From Tetmemena sp. SeJ-2015 (taxonomy: Eukaryota > Ciliophora > Spirotrichea > Sporadotrichida > Oxytrichidae): a stretch of DNA of 64,000 bases. Of the stretch, positions 47,901 to 57,606 are shown in pieces; within the stretch, counting starts at the first letter, position 1, and each line of letters opens with the position of its first letter. The notes below the pieces were generated by a model. It was not told where the DNA came from and searched no databases. It saw nothing but the letters and a program-made list of their open reading frames with translations. Where the stretch lies: positions 62,001-126,000 of the forward strand of contig JAJKFJ010021942.1 of the NCBI GenBank assembly GCA_027382625.1, in the 5' to 3' direction. The position numbers and the translations under genes were made by a program.

Positions 47901-48101
47901 TGATATGCAAGATTTGATTTTATGTTTGCTTATTAGGAAGATAAAATAATTCTAGCCTTTGATTATTAAAAAGATATAAATGCACAATATTTTGACTCAG
48001 CGATTAAGGAGGAGTGCCAATTTGGCACAGATGATTACTCCCTCAGTTTAGAGCAGAACTGCTACAAGAAATTATTCCTACAATTTGAATTAGTAAGGTG
48101 A
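44955..48101 (+). CDS. RSP3: Radial spoke protein 3 with long C-terminal extension
   Basis: The N-terminal and central parts match RSP3: GPYRDPYREYM, NIMYDRRVVRGNTFAALVIP, then DPDLFDFDLEVEPILQVLVGKALEHAQIE, which includes the AKAP-type amphipathic helix. A Glu/Arg-rich coiled coil follows, with IPQLYNQVEYDLIKKRE. RSP3 anchors radial spokes to the axoneme doublets and binds other spoke proteins. After the usual end the frame continues for about 500 more residues (GIFLIGGFVGELIITFTC, LVISKDFIETLYRVIV, MILINPFNEERDISLIAY) with no domain I recognise, so the protein is much longer than algal or animal RSP3. Short gaps (20 bp at 44971, 16 bp at 47094) could be IESs or introns. The final exons to 48101 are tentative. 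Confidence 0.82.
44971..44990. other. 20-bp gap, IES or intron, repeat GGTA
   Basis: GGTA at 44970-44973 and 44990-44993. Removing 20 bp gives MEGINGTAAYGFSAQPQ. The segment also has GT and AG ends, so it could be a tiny intron. Confidence 0.5.
47094..47109. other. 16-bp gap, IES or intron, repeat AAG
   Basis: AAG at 47091-47093 and 47107-47109. Removing 16 bp joins FQSKIK to HSIYEHVIIKAV in one frame. Borders also read GT...AG. Confidence 0.5.
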
Positions 48102-48136
48102 TCAATAGCAGCAGATTTACTGGTCAAGGGAGCATC

Positions 48137-49440
48137 ATGGCAAGAAGAATTTATATTTTGATATTGATTATTTAACAAAATTTCCTCTTCAATCTGAAAT
48201 GGCATCAATTACTTTCCTTTGCATTTATAATTTTAAATATAAACCATTGAGCATTTGGATTGGGACTAGGGTTGAATTAAGTGAGGAATAAGCCTGAGCA
48301 AAACTTATGCGCTCCTATAGATGAAAAGAAGGTAAGCTTACTATTTTGTATGAATTATTCTTCTCTAGAGAAATCTACTATCTACCAGAGTGTTCATAAC
48401 TCAGTATCCCGCAAATGATCCTTGTGAAGACAGATTCAACTTTACAATCCAAATTAACAACCAATTAAATACAATAAGTATTTATGAGCTTCAACTGCGT
48501 TTAGCTAAAAAATGTGGACGGGTTTTACTTGTCAGTGTTTGATGGTCATGGAGGGTGGTAAGTATCTGAATACGCTATGAAGTAGCTCCACATCTACTTA
48601 GAGCAAGAACTCAAAGGTGCAAAGACTGATGACCAAATCAAGACCGCAATCAAGAAAGCGTATGATAGAGTGGAGAAGGATTGGATTGAAATGGCGAAGC
48701 CAGCATTCCAGATGGGTTTCCCAAAAACAGCCTACATGGGAAGTTGCGCCTTAGTGGGAATAGTCAAGGACAATAAACTCTATGTAGCAAATGCAGGCGA
48801 CTCAAAGGGAGTGTTGCTAAGGAAAAGAAGATGGCAGCTTAGAGGCAATTAATGTGAGCACTACATTTAATGCAAACAAGTCTTACGAACAGGAAAGACT
48901 AAGACAGTAATTCAAGGGAGACAAAGACATTATAAGGTGCAAGAAAGTAGATCCATATAGCACAAAGGAAGTTTGCTATGTAAAGGGAGGACTAATGCCA
49001 ACTAGAGCAATCGGAGATCTTCGTTTGAAGCACTAGGAATTCAATAAGCACATGAACCCTCCTGAACAAGGTTACAGAAATCCAATCCCTAATTTCTAAG
49101 GTCCTTACATCACTCACGAGCCTGAAATCAAGGTATATGAATTGACTAAGGATGACCGGTACCTTATCTTTGCTTCTGATGGGCTTTGGGATGAACTCTC
49201 CAGGAAAAAGGCTGCTTAAATTCTCTCAGGTGAGAATGGAGATGATCTCAAAGTTCTTGCCTCAAAATTAGATTTAATTTTGTGTTTCATAAATTACTAG
49301 AGGAGGCATTAGCTCATGCAGCCTAGACTAGTGGGAGAAGCAGAGATTTCATAGCTTAACTTCCTCCTAGTCCACAAAAGAGAAGCATATTGGACGACAT
49401 TACTATCCTAATAGTCGACCTCAAGAATCAATACAAGTGA
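48137..49440 (+). CDS. PP2C-type protein phosphatase
   Basis: PPM/PP2C motifs in order: ANDPCEDRFNF (metal-binding Glu-Asp), NVDGFYLSVFDGHGGWQ (core metal-binding DGHGG), TAYMGSCALVGIV, YVANAGDSKGVLL, GGLMPTRAIGDLRLK, YLIFASDGLWDELS and a final DDITILIVDL. This is a Mn2+/Mg2+-dependent Ser/Thr phosphatase. The start is uncertain; exons before 48260 are poorly defined. A 40-bp segment with TAAA pointers restores NNQLKNVDGFYL. A second break near 48825 (one extra base between LLRKR and DGSLEAIN) has no convincing pointer. Ends TGA 49438-49440. Confidence 0.88.
48470..48509. other. Candidate IES, pointer TAAA
   Basis: TAAA at 48466-48469 and 48506-48509. Removing 40 bp gives NNQLKNVDGFYLSVFDGHGG, matching PP2C. 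The inner GT-AG segment of 27 bp alone leaves the frame broken, which favours an IES. Confidence 0.65.
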
Positions 49441-49753
49441 TTTTAATCTTATTTAAACCTAATTTACACATTTTATTTTTGGAATCATTCATTCACAACT
49501 GATTTGTAGTTTCCTATTTATAATCTTTATTTTAAGGAACTAATATGTAGAGTATGTATGATGATGTCAATAATTTATTGCTAATTTGCTATATTGAATA
49601 ATTTAGTCAGCCCTATTTAAAACCTAACTTTAAGTGAATTCTCAAGACCTAAATTATTCAACTTTAATATAATAAAAATAAATTGAATAGAGGAGTGAAG
49701 CTGAATAGATTTATTGAGTTTGGATATAAGCACCCTATACCTCATCCTCTTTC
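49441..49753. other. Intergenic, no gene seen
   Basis: A+T-rich. It lies downstream of the PP2C stop and downstream (minus strand) of the inverted importin-beta end, so it may contain both 3' flanks. Confidence 0.5.
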
Positions 49754-50110
49754 TCACATAGTAGGAAGTGCTCGCTTAATCTCTTCGTAGGCCCAGGCTG
49801 CGAGTTCTTTAGATTCTTAGTCTGGCTGATTCTACATGTAATCTACCAGCTTAATCACAAAAGGATTCTACAACAAGACTTGGATTTAACTGCCCAAGCA
49901 TGATGCTAAATCACCTGCCAATATAAAATTAAGGTATTTTCTTTCATTCGTCCATAAAGTTTAAATCACCTATCAGTCCAAGCACATCCTTGAAAGTTTT
50001 CTAAATTAAGTTTGAAAGGAAAAATAGTTAGCTTACTTAGTCTGGGTAGTATTTATCGTCAAGGATCTATGCTGCGAAAATCAGAATGGAATTGCAGTAT
50101 CGAGCGAGAA
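49754..50110 (-). CDS. KPNB1: Importin-beta C-terminal segments, inverted (scrambled MDSs)
   Basis: On the minus strand from 50110 to TGA 49754-49756, the frame reads YCNSILIFAAQILDDKYYPD, TFKDVLGLIGDLASCLG and ELAAWAYEEIKRALPTM. This matches the final HEAT repeats of importin-beta1 (human GVVACAAGLIGDLCTAFG and KTLARWATKELRKL), which the plus-strand gene lacks. A 36-bp GT-AG intron (50001-50036) and a 55-bp segment between 10-bp repeats interrupt it. The 9-bp sequence at its inner end (50102-50110) recurs at the end of the plus-strand body (53068-53076) and fuses both in frame. There is no start codon of its own; it is part of the gene beginning at 50225. Confidence 0.88.
49917..49971. other. 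Candidate IES, 10-bp pointer
   Basis: TAAATCACCT (AGGTGATTTA on the coding strand) occurs at 49907-49916 and 49962-49971. Removing 55 bp gives VLGLIGDLASCL, matching importin-beta. The longest exact pointer in the window. Confidence 0.75.
50102..50110 (-). repeat. Pointer copy for inverted importin-beta joint
   Basis: GAGCGAGAA on the plus strand is TTCTCGCTC on the coding (minus) strand, identical to 53068-53076 on the plus strand. Confidence 0.75.
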
Positions 50111-50224
50111 ATTAAAATAAGCATAAAGATGATTTAGAATCGAAGATCAATACGAGTAGAATATTAATTATTCCGCGATGGTTTGAATAATCATTAATTT
50201 ATTACAAAATAAAGCTTTCCCAAA

Positions 50225-53076
50225 ATGAACATAACATTCTTCGATGAGCTAAAAGGCCTACTCATTCAAACCCAGGATAGTAAGAACACGCTTTCTTATA
50301 TATAAGAATCCTCAGTTATTTTGTCTTATCTCTCTAACCTTTAACATAGACAACAACGATCTTCGTAAATTTGCTGAAAACGAGATCAGGCGCTTGAGAG
50401 ACTTAGACCAAGTAAGTATAAATCAAGAAACTAGCAATTGGAAAGTTCAGTCTACAGAATTTGCTCGACTAAAGAGAGAAAGATTTCGCTCATCTTCTTT
50501 TATAGAGAACATTTTTGGCTACACTCACAAAGGAAATCGCTGATGAGTCTAATCCACCTCAAGCCAGAATGATGGGAGCTATTGTACTTAAGAACTTCAT
50601 TGCCAATAAGACTAAGGTAAGAATGCAGACAAGTTTATAGTAAATCGAGAGATTGATTTATCTGCTATAAAGAAAGTATCATTTCAATATTATGGAATTG
50701 ATATCATCTCGTAGAAACTTTCATTTATTCATCATAGCATTAATCTAAAGCAATCATTTATAGGAAAACAGATACCATGATTTCTGGATGAACTTAGACA
50801 AGATGTTTAAGGAAAATGTGAAGGAGGCTCTATTAGCTCAACTCACTTGCCCAGAAGATATGGTACGAAGGCAAATAGGTTCAGCCATAGCTTCAATAGC
50901 AGCAATTGAGGTTCCCCAAGGTCTTTGGCAAGATCTCATTCTAAGTCTCGCCAATAACTGTGCAAATGATAACTTTCTAGTGAGACAAGCTTCGATTGAG
51001 ACTCTCGGATTTCTGTGTGAAGAACTTCAACCAAGCGACATGGACAACAACCTCAATTCATTGATCATCCAGGGCTTGTCTAGGAACATTACTCTCGATC
51101 ATGATCCCTAAACTCAGAATTTAACCAAGCTCGCTGTAGAAGCATTCTACAAAGCTCTGCCTTTTGCAAGGCCCAACTTTTTAGTTGCTCATGAACGTGA
51201 CTTTATAATGGCAAGAGTCTTCGACGCACTTCAGTGTCCTGATCCACACACAAGATAAATTGGCATGCAGATTATGGTTGAGATTGGCAGACAGGAATAT
51301 GAGTGCATAGAATTCTACTTCAAATAGATTTGTGATTGCACATCTATATAAATTTTTGCAGATTTTCCCATTATGAATCTAGCTTAGCAACATCAGATGT
51401 AGAGGAAGTTGGAGCACAAGCGATTGAGTTCTGGACTAGTTTGGCAGAAGAGGAACTCTAAAGAATGTAAAAGAGGCAACTTACCAAAAACTACATCTCT
51501 TAATTTAAAAGATTAAGCTTGTCTATTATGAATAATAATTAATGCGGAGATGAACTCTTGAAGTTGCTCATCAACTGTATTCAGAACGTGAAACTTGAGA
51601 GTGAGCATGATGAAGAAGACACTCTGAGCGTGTCTATATCAGCAGGCTGCTGTTTGAACGCGTTGGCTTAATTAGCTGGCGATCTGATTCTCGATTATGT
51701 AATTGACTTTGTGTCAAGCAATGTGACCAACTAAAATTGGAAACTAAGATACTCCTCTTTAATAGCTTTGGGCGCAGTAGTTGAGGGACCAACCAGAGCA
51801 AGGTTCGTCAACAAAGTCATGCCAGGACTCTCAAGTTTAATCGAGATGTTCTAAGACCCTAACAGAAAAATCAGAGAAGCTATTTCCTGGGTGTTTTCTA
51901 AGATTTGCGAGAATCATTCTAATAAATTACTTTCAATATATATCATGCAGATGTGATTGCTAACAAGGAGGTGCTCGATATTTTGATTCCTGTCTTTCAA
52001 GCTAAATTAGTTGACAGCCCTAGAGTTTTATACTTGTATGTAAGATAGATTAATTTAGTTTCTCTGAACGTTTGCAAGTGTATCGAAAACTTGGCTATTT
52101 GCCTGGGTGGGACCAATCCAAGTTTATTCGATGGGTTCTTTGATCTCACCTTCAAAAATCTTATCACTAATTCTCAAAGGAGCGACTATGATAACAGCAA
52201 CGATCTCATGCTTTCAAGTTTCCTAGCTCTCCAACAGATCACAGAGATAGTCTAAAATAATTTATTTCAAGCCTTCCTTTTTTCTAATTAGCTCAGCCTG
52301 AGATTTACTCTCAGCTCTATGATTTGCTATTTCCACTGCTCAACTACTTGAGAGAAACTATTGACGCTAGCAAACTCTCCGACAAGAAAATTCTAGAACT
52401 TCAAAACTACTTGGCTGGAATCGTTCAAATCATAGTTGTGAAGATTGGAAGCAAGTTACAGGCTGAGGTTGTAGACCAAATCAAAAGATGTTTTATCTCT
52501 AAGATAATTAAATCATAGAGACTCTGATTCAGATCTTCCAAGCGCATCAAAAGGTAACTGAAAACGGACTGCTGGTTATTTCAGGGTTGATCTACGGAGT
52601 GGGCTCTCGCTTTAACCTTGAGAAACTAGGTAACTACCTAGTATTTGCTCTGAAGAACTCAGACGATGACTGCATTCGCATAGCTTGCGGAATCGTTTCA
52701 GATCTGTCAGTGGCTCTCAAGCAGGGCATGGCTAATTATCTAGGAGACTTTGTGCCTCCCATTATAGACATCTTGAAGAACAACCAGATGGATAGAATGA
52801 GCAAGTTGTAGTCTATTCACGCTTTGGGAGATCTTTCTCTGCACGTGGGCGATCCTTTTTTGAGAAATAATCTTGAGGAAGTGCTAAGGATGTTCGAGAG
52901 CGCAGCCACCATCAGCATGGAGCATGTGCTAATGGAGGATGATGAGGACCTCTGCATCTACCTCAGGAAACTTAGACAGGAGATCCTAGAGTCCTACATT
53001 TATATACTATTATTTTTTAATATTATTTCTGTTGTTCACGGAGTGATGGAGTCTAGTTCGAGAGAAGTTCTCGCTC
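50225..53076 (+). CDS. KPNB1: Importin subunit beta-1, main body
   Basis: HEAT-repeat protein with importin-beta blocks in order: MNITFFDELKGLLIQTQD, PPQARMMGAIVLKNFIANKTK, FWMNLDKMFKENVKEALL, NWKLRYSSLIALGAVVEGPT, PEIYSQLYDLLFPLLNYLRE and NEVLRMFESAATISMEHVLM-type C-terminal repeats ending SSSREVLA. It is the nuclear import receptor that binds importin-alpha, cargo, Ran-GTP and FG nucleoporins. GT-AG introns occur near the 5' end and in the middle (42 bp near 52253). A 17-bp candidate IES lies at 52498. The plus-strand copy lacks the last HEAT repeats; they are found inverted at 49754-50110. Confidence 0.92.
52498..52514. other. Candidate IES, pointer ATC
   Basis: ATC at 52495-52497 and 52512-52514. 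Removing 17 bp joins QIKRCFI to IETLIQIFQAHQKV in frame. An alternative 29-bp GT-AG intron also restores the frame, so the type is not certain. Confidence 0.45.
53068..53076 (+). repeat. Pointer copy ending the plus-strand importin-beta body
   Basis: TTCTCGCTC. Coding after it diverges from the family, while joining to the inverted copy gives SSSREVLARYCNSILIFAAQ in frame. Confidence 0.75.
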
Positions 53077-53598
53077 AATACAAATATATTAAGTAGCTTT
53101 ATAAATTAAATTTTTTAAAGTGAGAAGAAATATAAGAAAAAGATGAGTTTTTTTTTATTACCAATTTGCTTAAATAATTATAACAATTTACTTATGAGAT
53201 AATTTTTCAAAAAATAAAAGGTTTTTACTTAAATACTTAACTTGAACATTTATAATTGATTTAATTTTACAATATTAAATTCTTTAATTATAAAGTTTTA
53301 ATTAATTTTTAGTTTTAGAATATTAAATTAGCAGAGTAAAAATAACTGTAGAAATATTATAAATTCATTTCATACCAATCTCTATAATAAATGTGAGTAA
53401 AAATATGTTCTTTTTTTGTCAGAAGTAAAAACTGTCTATATTTTAAGGGAGTAGAATAAATTCTGTTAGTAACTGCTTTTATTAAAATAAGAGACAACTT
53501 CTCATAGTTAATTGTATATTAAAGTTAGCACGATTTCGAATTTCAATAAATATAAAAAGTCAAACAAAAAGCGCAAATTAATTTTTTAATGTTTTGTA
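53077..53598. other. Very A+T-rich non-coding spacer
   Basis: After the importin-beta pointer the sequence becomes strongly A+T-rich with no conserved frame. It is presumably germline-limited spacer. No repeat or RNA gene was recognised. Confidence 0.5.
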
Positions 53599-55073
53599 AT
53601 GATGAAAGACGAAGAAGAAAAGCAAGTAAGATTTAGAAGCAAGGTGAGAGTGAAGGAGTTCGACAAAGATGCAATCCTTAAGAAACAAGTTAAATTCAAC
53701 AGTAAGGAGCAAGTTCTTATGATAAGCAACAATGAACAAAGAAGATAAAGGATCATTGAGGAAGAGTTCAATGATAATATTTAGCTCGACAGGAAAAAGA
53801 GAGAGGAGTAGAAATTGCAATAATAGATCAATCACGCTCATTTATAGTCTAATAATATTTGATAGGAAATAAAAAATGATATTCTCTATTGTCTTTGGAA
53901 AATATATGATTTCATAAAATAGAAATATTCTAAGATTACAATCATATAAAACATCTGCTCTAACTTAATTAAAGCTTTCTAAAAGTATTTCATAACAAAT
54001 ACCTATCAGCTAATAAATTAGCTTAAAGTTAGAGGTTTTAATTAAACTCCATTGACAGAGTATTTGCTTATGGAGTACCCTTCAGATAAAAAAAAATTTT
54101 CAATTAAATAAATTCTCCTCAATATATATTTTATCTCCTCCATTATTGCTAAAGCCAATTAAAATATTGATTTTAAAAGAATAAATTCAGGAAAGATAAA
54201 AGTTTAAATTTGAGATAATTTTGTGATACTCAAAGTCATAAACTAACAGCCTCGATAAATTCAAGACAAGATCTTCGAAATAACTATTAATTAAATACAA
54301 CTTTATTTCCAATATTGTATTACGATTCATAGCTTAATGCTAAATCAGTAAGACCAGAAGCCTTACAAAATAGCCTTAGGGGCCTTTAATTCGGACCCTC
54401 GATAGCTGAACATTCCATTTTTGGAACAGTGGAGTGAAAGTATACCGATCCAGGGCAACACCTCCTCTGGGATAGTCAAAGGAAATATTTTCACTGCTTA
54501 TTTTTCATCGAAATCATGAGCTGACATTTAACTAAAAGTTTAGATTTAAGTTTGCAAATACTCCAGGTCGCTTGCCCATAGAGATAGGTAAATTCAACGC
54601 TTAGGAATATAGACCCTATCTGCTATTGATGATGCTTGAGAAGAGGCATGAGTTGGCATTTAATCCTAATCTTGCAGTTCACTTTTCTCCCTTCTCTTTG
54701 AGATACTACCTCTAAAATCATCAGTTATTCAATATTTTTTATAATTACATAAGCTAACTGGCTTTGCTGTTTATGAACAAACGTATATTTATTTCTTATA
54801 TAATTTATTATGAGCTACTAGATCAGAACGACAACCCAAACTACAAACAAGGCCATAGTTTAAACTTAAAAATGAGGAGTCAGACTTAGCTTGCAAAAAT
54901 AAATAATATAGCATATCTTATTGCAAATGTGCACTTCTCTCTGAGGCCACCTGCTTCTGAGATCTTCAAGAATCGAAATGGAGGTCAATTGAATCCAATA
55001 GTTCTTGAATTAATAAATTTCACAGTTACACTTATTTTAATTAAATTGAAAAAGTAATGTAAAATGGAATTAG
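53599..55073 (+). CDS. Hypothetical protein with charged head
   Basis: Not recognised. ATG 53599 opens a charged region (EEEKQVRFRSKVRVKEFDK, NEQRRQRIIEEEFND), then a mixed alpha/beta-like stretch (FEITINQIQLYFQYCITIHS) and a later segment GRLPIEIGKFNAQEYRPYLLL. Two in-frame TGAs are removed by candidate IESs: 18 bp with TAG pointers and 33 bp with AAAGT pointers, both multiples of three. A further break near 54520 is unresolved, and the 3' limit is not clear. It may include or precede the next segment. Confidence 0.5.
53848..53865. other. Candidate IES, pointer TAG
   Basis: TAG at 53845-53847 and 53863-53865. Removing 18 bp eliminates an in-frame TGA without changing frame. Confidence 0.5.
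54204..54236. other. Candidate IES, pointer AAAGT
   Basis: AAAGT at 54199-54203 and 54232-54236. Removing 33 bp eliminates an in-frame TGA and leaves SGKIKVINQQPRQIQDKIF. Confidence 0.6.
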
Positions 55074-55074
55074 A

Positions 55075-55608
55075 ATGTAGAGGAGAATGGAATCTCCTGA
55101 GAATTTTATTCCAAAGGCCCTTCCCTTAGCCATTCAAAGTCCTATTGCAAGCAGATCAGTCGCCTCTCGCATATCCACTAGAGGAGATTTCAGCAGAGCC
55201 TCTAGTAGGGCTTCAAGTAGACTTACTCAAAGAGGTACGGGTGGATTCTTCGAGTAAAGTCCTAAGCCCATCCTTAAACAAGAAAAAGAGCTGCCTTTAA
55301 ATATTTTTTATTATATACATGAAATAAGCTATTTATATATATTTGGCATTTAACCTTTGAAAGGTTCTCATTTTCTGTTTAGATCAGTGGACCCCTCTCA
55401 GGGAATAAACTAAGTGATAGATCTGGTTTAGTAGAATAAAGTAAATCCTACTGCTGCAATGATGAGGAAGTCTTCCCATGGGAACTTCTTGCAAAGAGTG
55501 GAGCAAAATAGAGACGTTGTAATGGAGCAAAAGCAGGTGTAAGTCCTCAATAAACTACTCGAGGCAGACAAGAAACTTCAGTCCCTAATCAGATACTTTT
55601 GCAATTGA
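55075..55608 (+). CDS. Ser/Arg-rich hypothetical protein
   Basis: Not recognised. ATG 55075 starts a Ser/Arg-rich stretch (SRSVASRISTRGDFSRASSR), then after an A+T-rich gap a helical, charged C-terminus (NKVNPTAAMMRKSSHGNFLQ, VLNKLLEADKKLQSLIRYF) ending TGA 55606-55608. The last 45 coding bases and the 3' flank are repeated, degenerate, about 100 bp downstream. It may be the 3' part of the gene upstream. Confidence 0.45.
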
Positions 55609-55760
55609 GATATTATTATTTACTAGGAGCGAAAAGTAATTATAACATTCATTTTGTATTTTCAGCAGACAAGAAACTTCAGTCCTAATCAATACTTTTA
55701 AAAATTTTTAAATATTATTATTACTAGGAGCGAAAAGTAATTATAAATTAGCATTCATTT
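55564..55760. repeat. Degenerate tandem duplication of a gene's 3' end
   Basis: The block at 55564-55655 recurs at 55665-55760. It covers the last codons, stop and 3' flank of the preceding gene. The second copy has several small deletions and lacks the TGA context, so it cannot encode the same end. Confidence 0.75.
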
Positions 55761-56095
55761 TTTTATTTTTAGATTTATTACATAATTAAAAGATAAATAT
55801 ATACTAATTTAAAGTAAAAGGAATTCAAGGTAGAAACACATAAGGCCCTTTTTTATAAAAGATTTGACAAAAGAATCTAATTTGACTGCCCCTCTCAAGC
55901 TAATACAAATAATTTATAATAAGAAATAACTCAACTAAATAGCTCTCAAATCCCAAAAAATAAGTAGAAGGATTGAATTATTTTTAATTTTCTTTCTTTA
56001 AAAATATTGAGATAAATTTGTATGGATAAATTATAAAGCAAGATTAACTGATAAAGAATTTTGAATTTGAATTTTATTGAAAAAATTAACTCTAA
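55761..56095. other. Intergenic, no gene seen
   Basis: A+T-rich spacer before the transporter array. Nothing recognised. Confidence 0.5.
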
Positions 56096-57475
56096 ATGAT
56101 ATAAAGTAGCTGTCTTGATTAATAAGAGGAGGCCTGTTCAGAGCCTGAGCAGCAACCACTTCTAGAGTCAGATGATGAAGCCAATTTTTAAAGCAAACTT
56201 CAAAATCCTAAACTGAGAGACGAAGCTAAAAAGCTAAATTTGAAGGATAGTAAATCAGATGAAGCATCTGCGGTGAGCTACAAGTTTAGTTTACCAGGCA
56301 CACTCTTTATAATAATTACAGTGGTGAGCTCAGCTCTAATGCTCCCACTATCAGTCAACCTTCCTTTGGAAAGTACTTTGCTTAAACTCAGCTGGAGAAA
56401 CTGCAATGTAATTCCCTATCTCTTCTGTGTCACACTTGCAGATAGCCTAATGAAAAGAGCAAAAGTTTTAAATGAAATCTTAAATCGTTAATTTGATATT
56501 TGCTTCTAAAGAGGGTTAGTAAGAAAAGAAAGCAATCGAAGTCTTATCTGATCCCAAGGAATTATTCAATCTCAAAAAATAAAAACACTATTTAATCTCT
56601 TACTACTAGGAATATCATTCTTGATGCTGCAGATCACATTTATGTTTAGTGGTTAATATACAATTATGTCAATGGCTACTATCTTTTCAAACCTTGATGC
56701 TCTACTAACTCTATTCTATCGATTTGCAATTAGTGATCCAGTCCATAAATTCGAGATTCTTGGTTTAATATTACATAAATCAATAAAGAAATGTGAAAAT
56801 TAAGTAGATATACTTTATCCATAGTTGTATTTATTTTATGCTACAGCAGGACTTACTGTCTCAGTAATGGATAAGGAAAGCTAAAAGGTCGATTTCAGAA
56901 ATCAGAAAAACCTAGTTGGAGATATCTGTGGTGTACTCTGTTCATTGGCAAGCTGCTTCTATTTCAATTTTAACGCAAAAATAGTTCAAACTGTGCCTCC
57001 TTCAATATCAGTTTTCTCTACAATACTTGTATCGGAAGCACTTTTAATGATTTATGGGCTGACGTTTGACTAATTTACTCAAATTTAAGCCTTAAATCAT
57101 TATTGCTATATTATTTACTTTTGATAGCAACATTCAAACAGGAGTGTTTGGATTCCTATTGTGTTGATCATTTCTTTTACTGTTCATTAGCTCTTGGTCT
57201 AGGCTGTGGAGCAGTATCACTTTATTGCTCGGCCCTAGTTTTTAAATACTACCCAGCAATAGTTCTGTTAGTTGCTTATCTCATGGAACCGATTATTGCT
57301 TAGCTTTGCTCTTGGCTTCTTGAAATAGATAAAGCGCCAGGACTGTTAACATATGTAGGAGGATTTTATATAATATAGCTATTAAATTGACGATTTATGA
57401 TTCAGTGCTCTTTTGGGAATCTTATTTGTAATCTATGGAGGGTAGCAACTTGAGAAAAATAGAAGTAAGAATTGA
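56096..57475 (+). CDS. DMT-type transporter, copy 1
   Basis: Polytopic protein of the drug/metabolite transporter (EamA/nucleotide-sugar transporter) type. A polar head (LLESDDEANFQSKLQNPKLR) precedes about ten helices. Shared family features with the three copies downstream: LPLSVNLPLESTLLKLSWRN, SGQYTIMS, GDICGVLCSLASC, SALVFKYYPAIVLLVAYLMEPII and APGLLTYVGG. A 16-bp candidate IES (pointer TTG) restores QTGVFDHFFYCSLALG, and a second gap near 57382 precedes GILFVIYGGQQLEK. Substrate unknown. First of four tandem genes in one orientation. Confidence 0.65.
57151..57166. other. Candidate IES, pointer TTG
   Basis: TTG at 57148-57150 and 57164-57166. Removing 16 bp repairs the frame in transporter copy 1. 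The pointer is short. Confidence 0.45.
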
Positions 57476-57606
57476 GTTTTGAATATATTCTCACTCTTTT
57501 TGAGTATAAGCTTAAGTAAGGTATGATTTGTAAACAAAAATATGTGGATGATTTAAATTGAAATACTTACTACTCTTTACATATTTAATAATCTTATAAA
57601 TTACAG

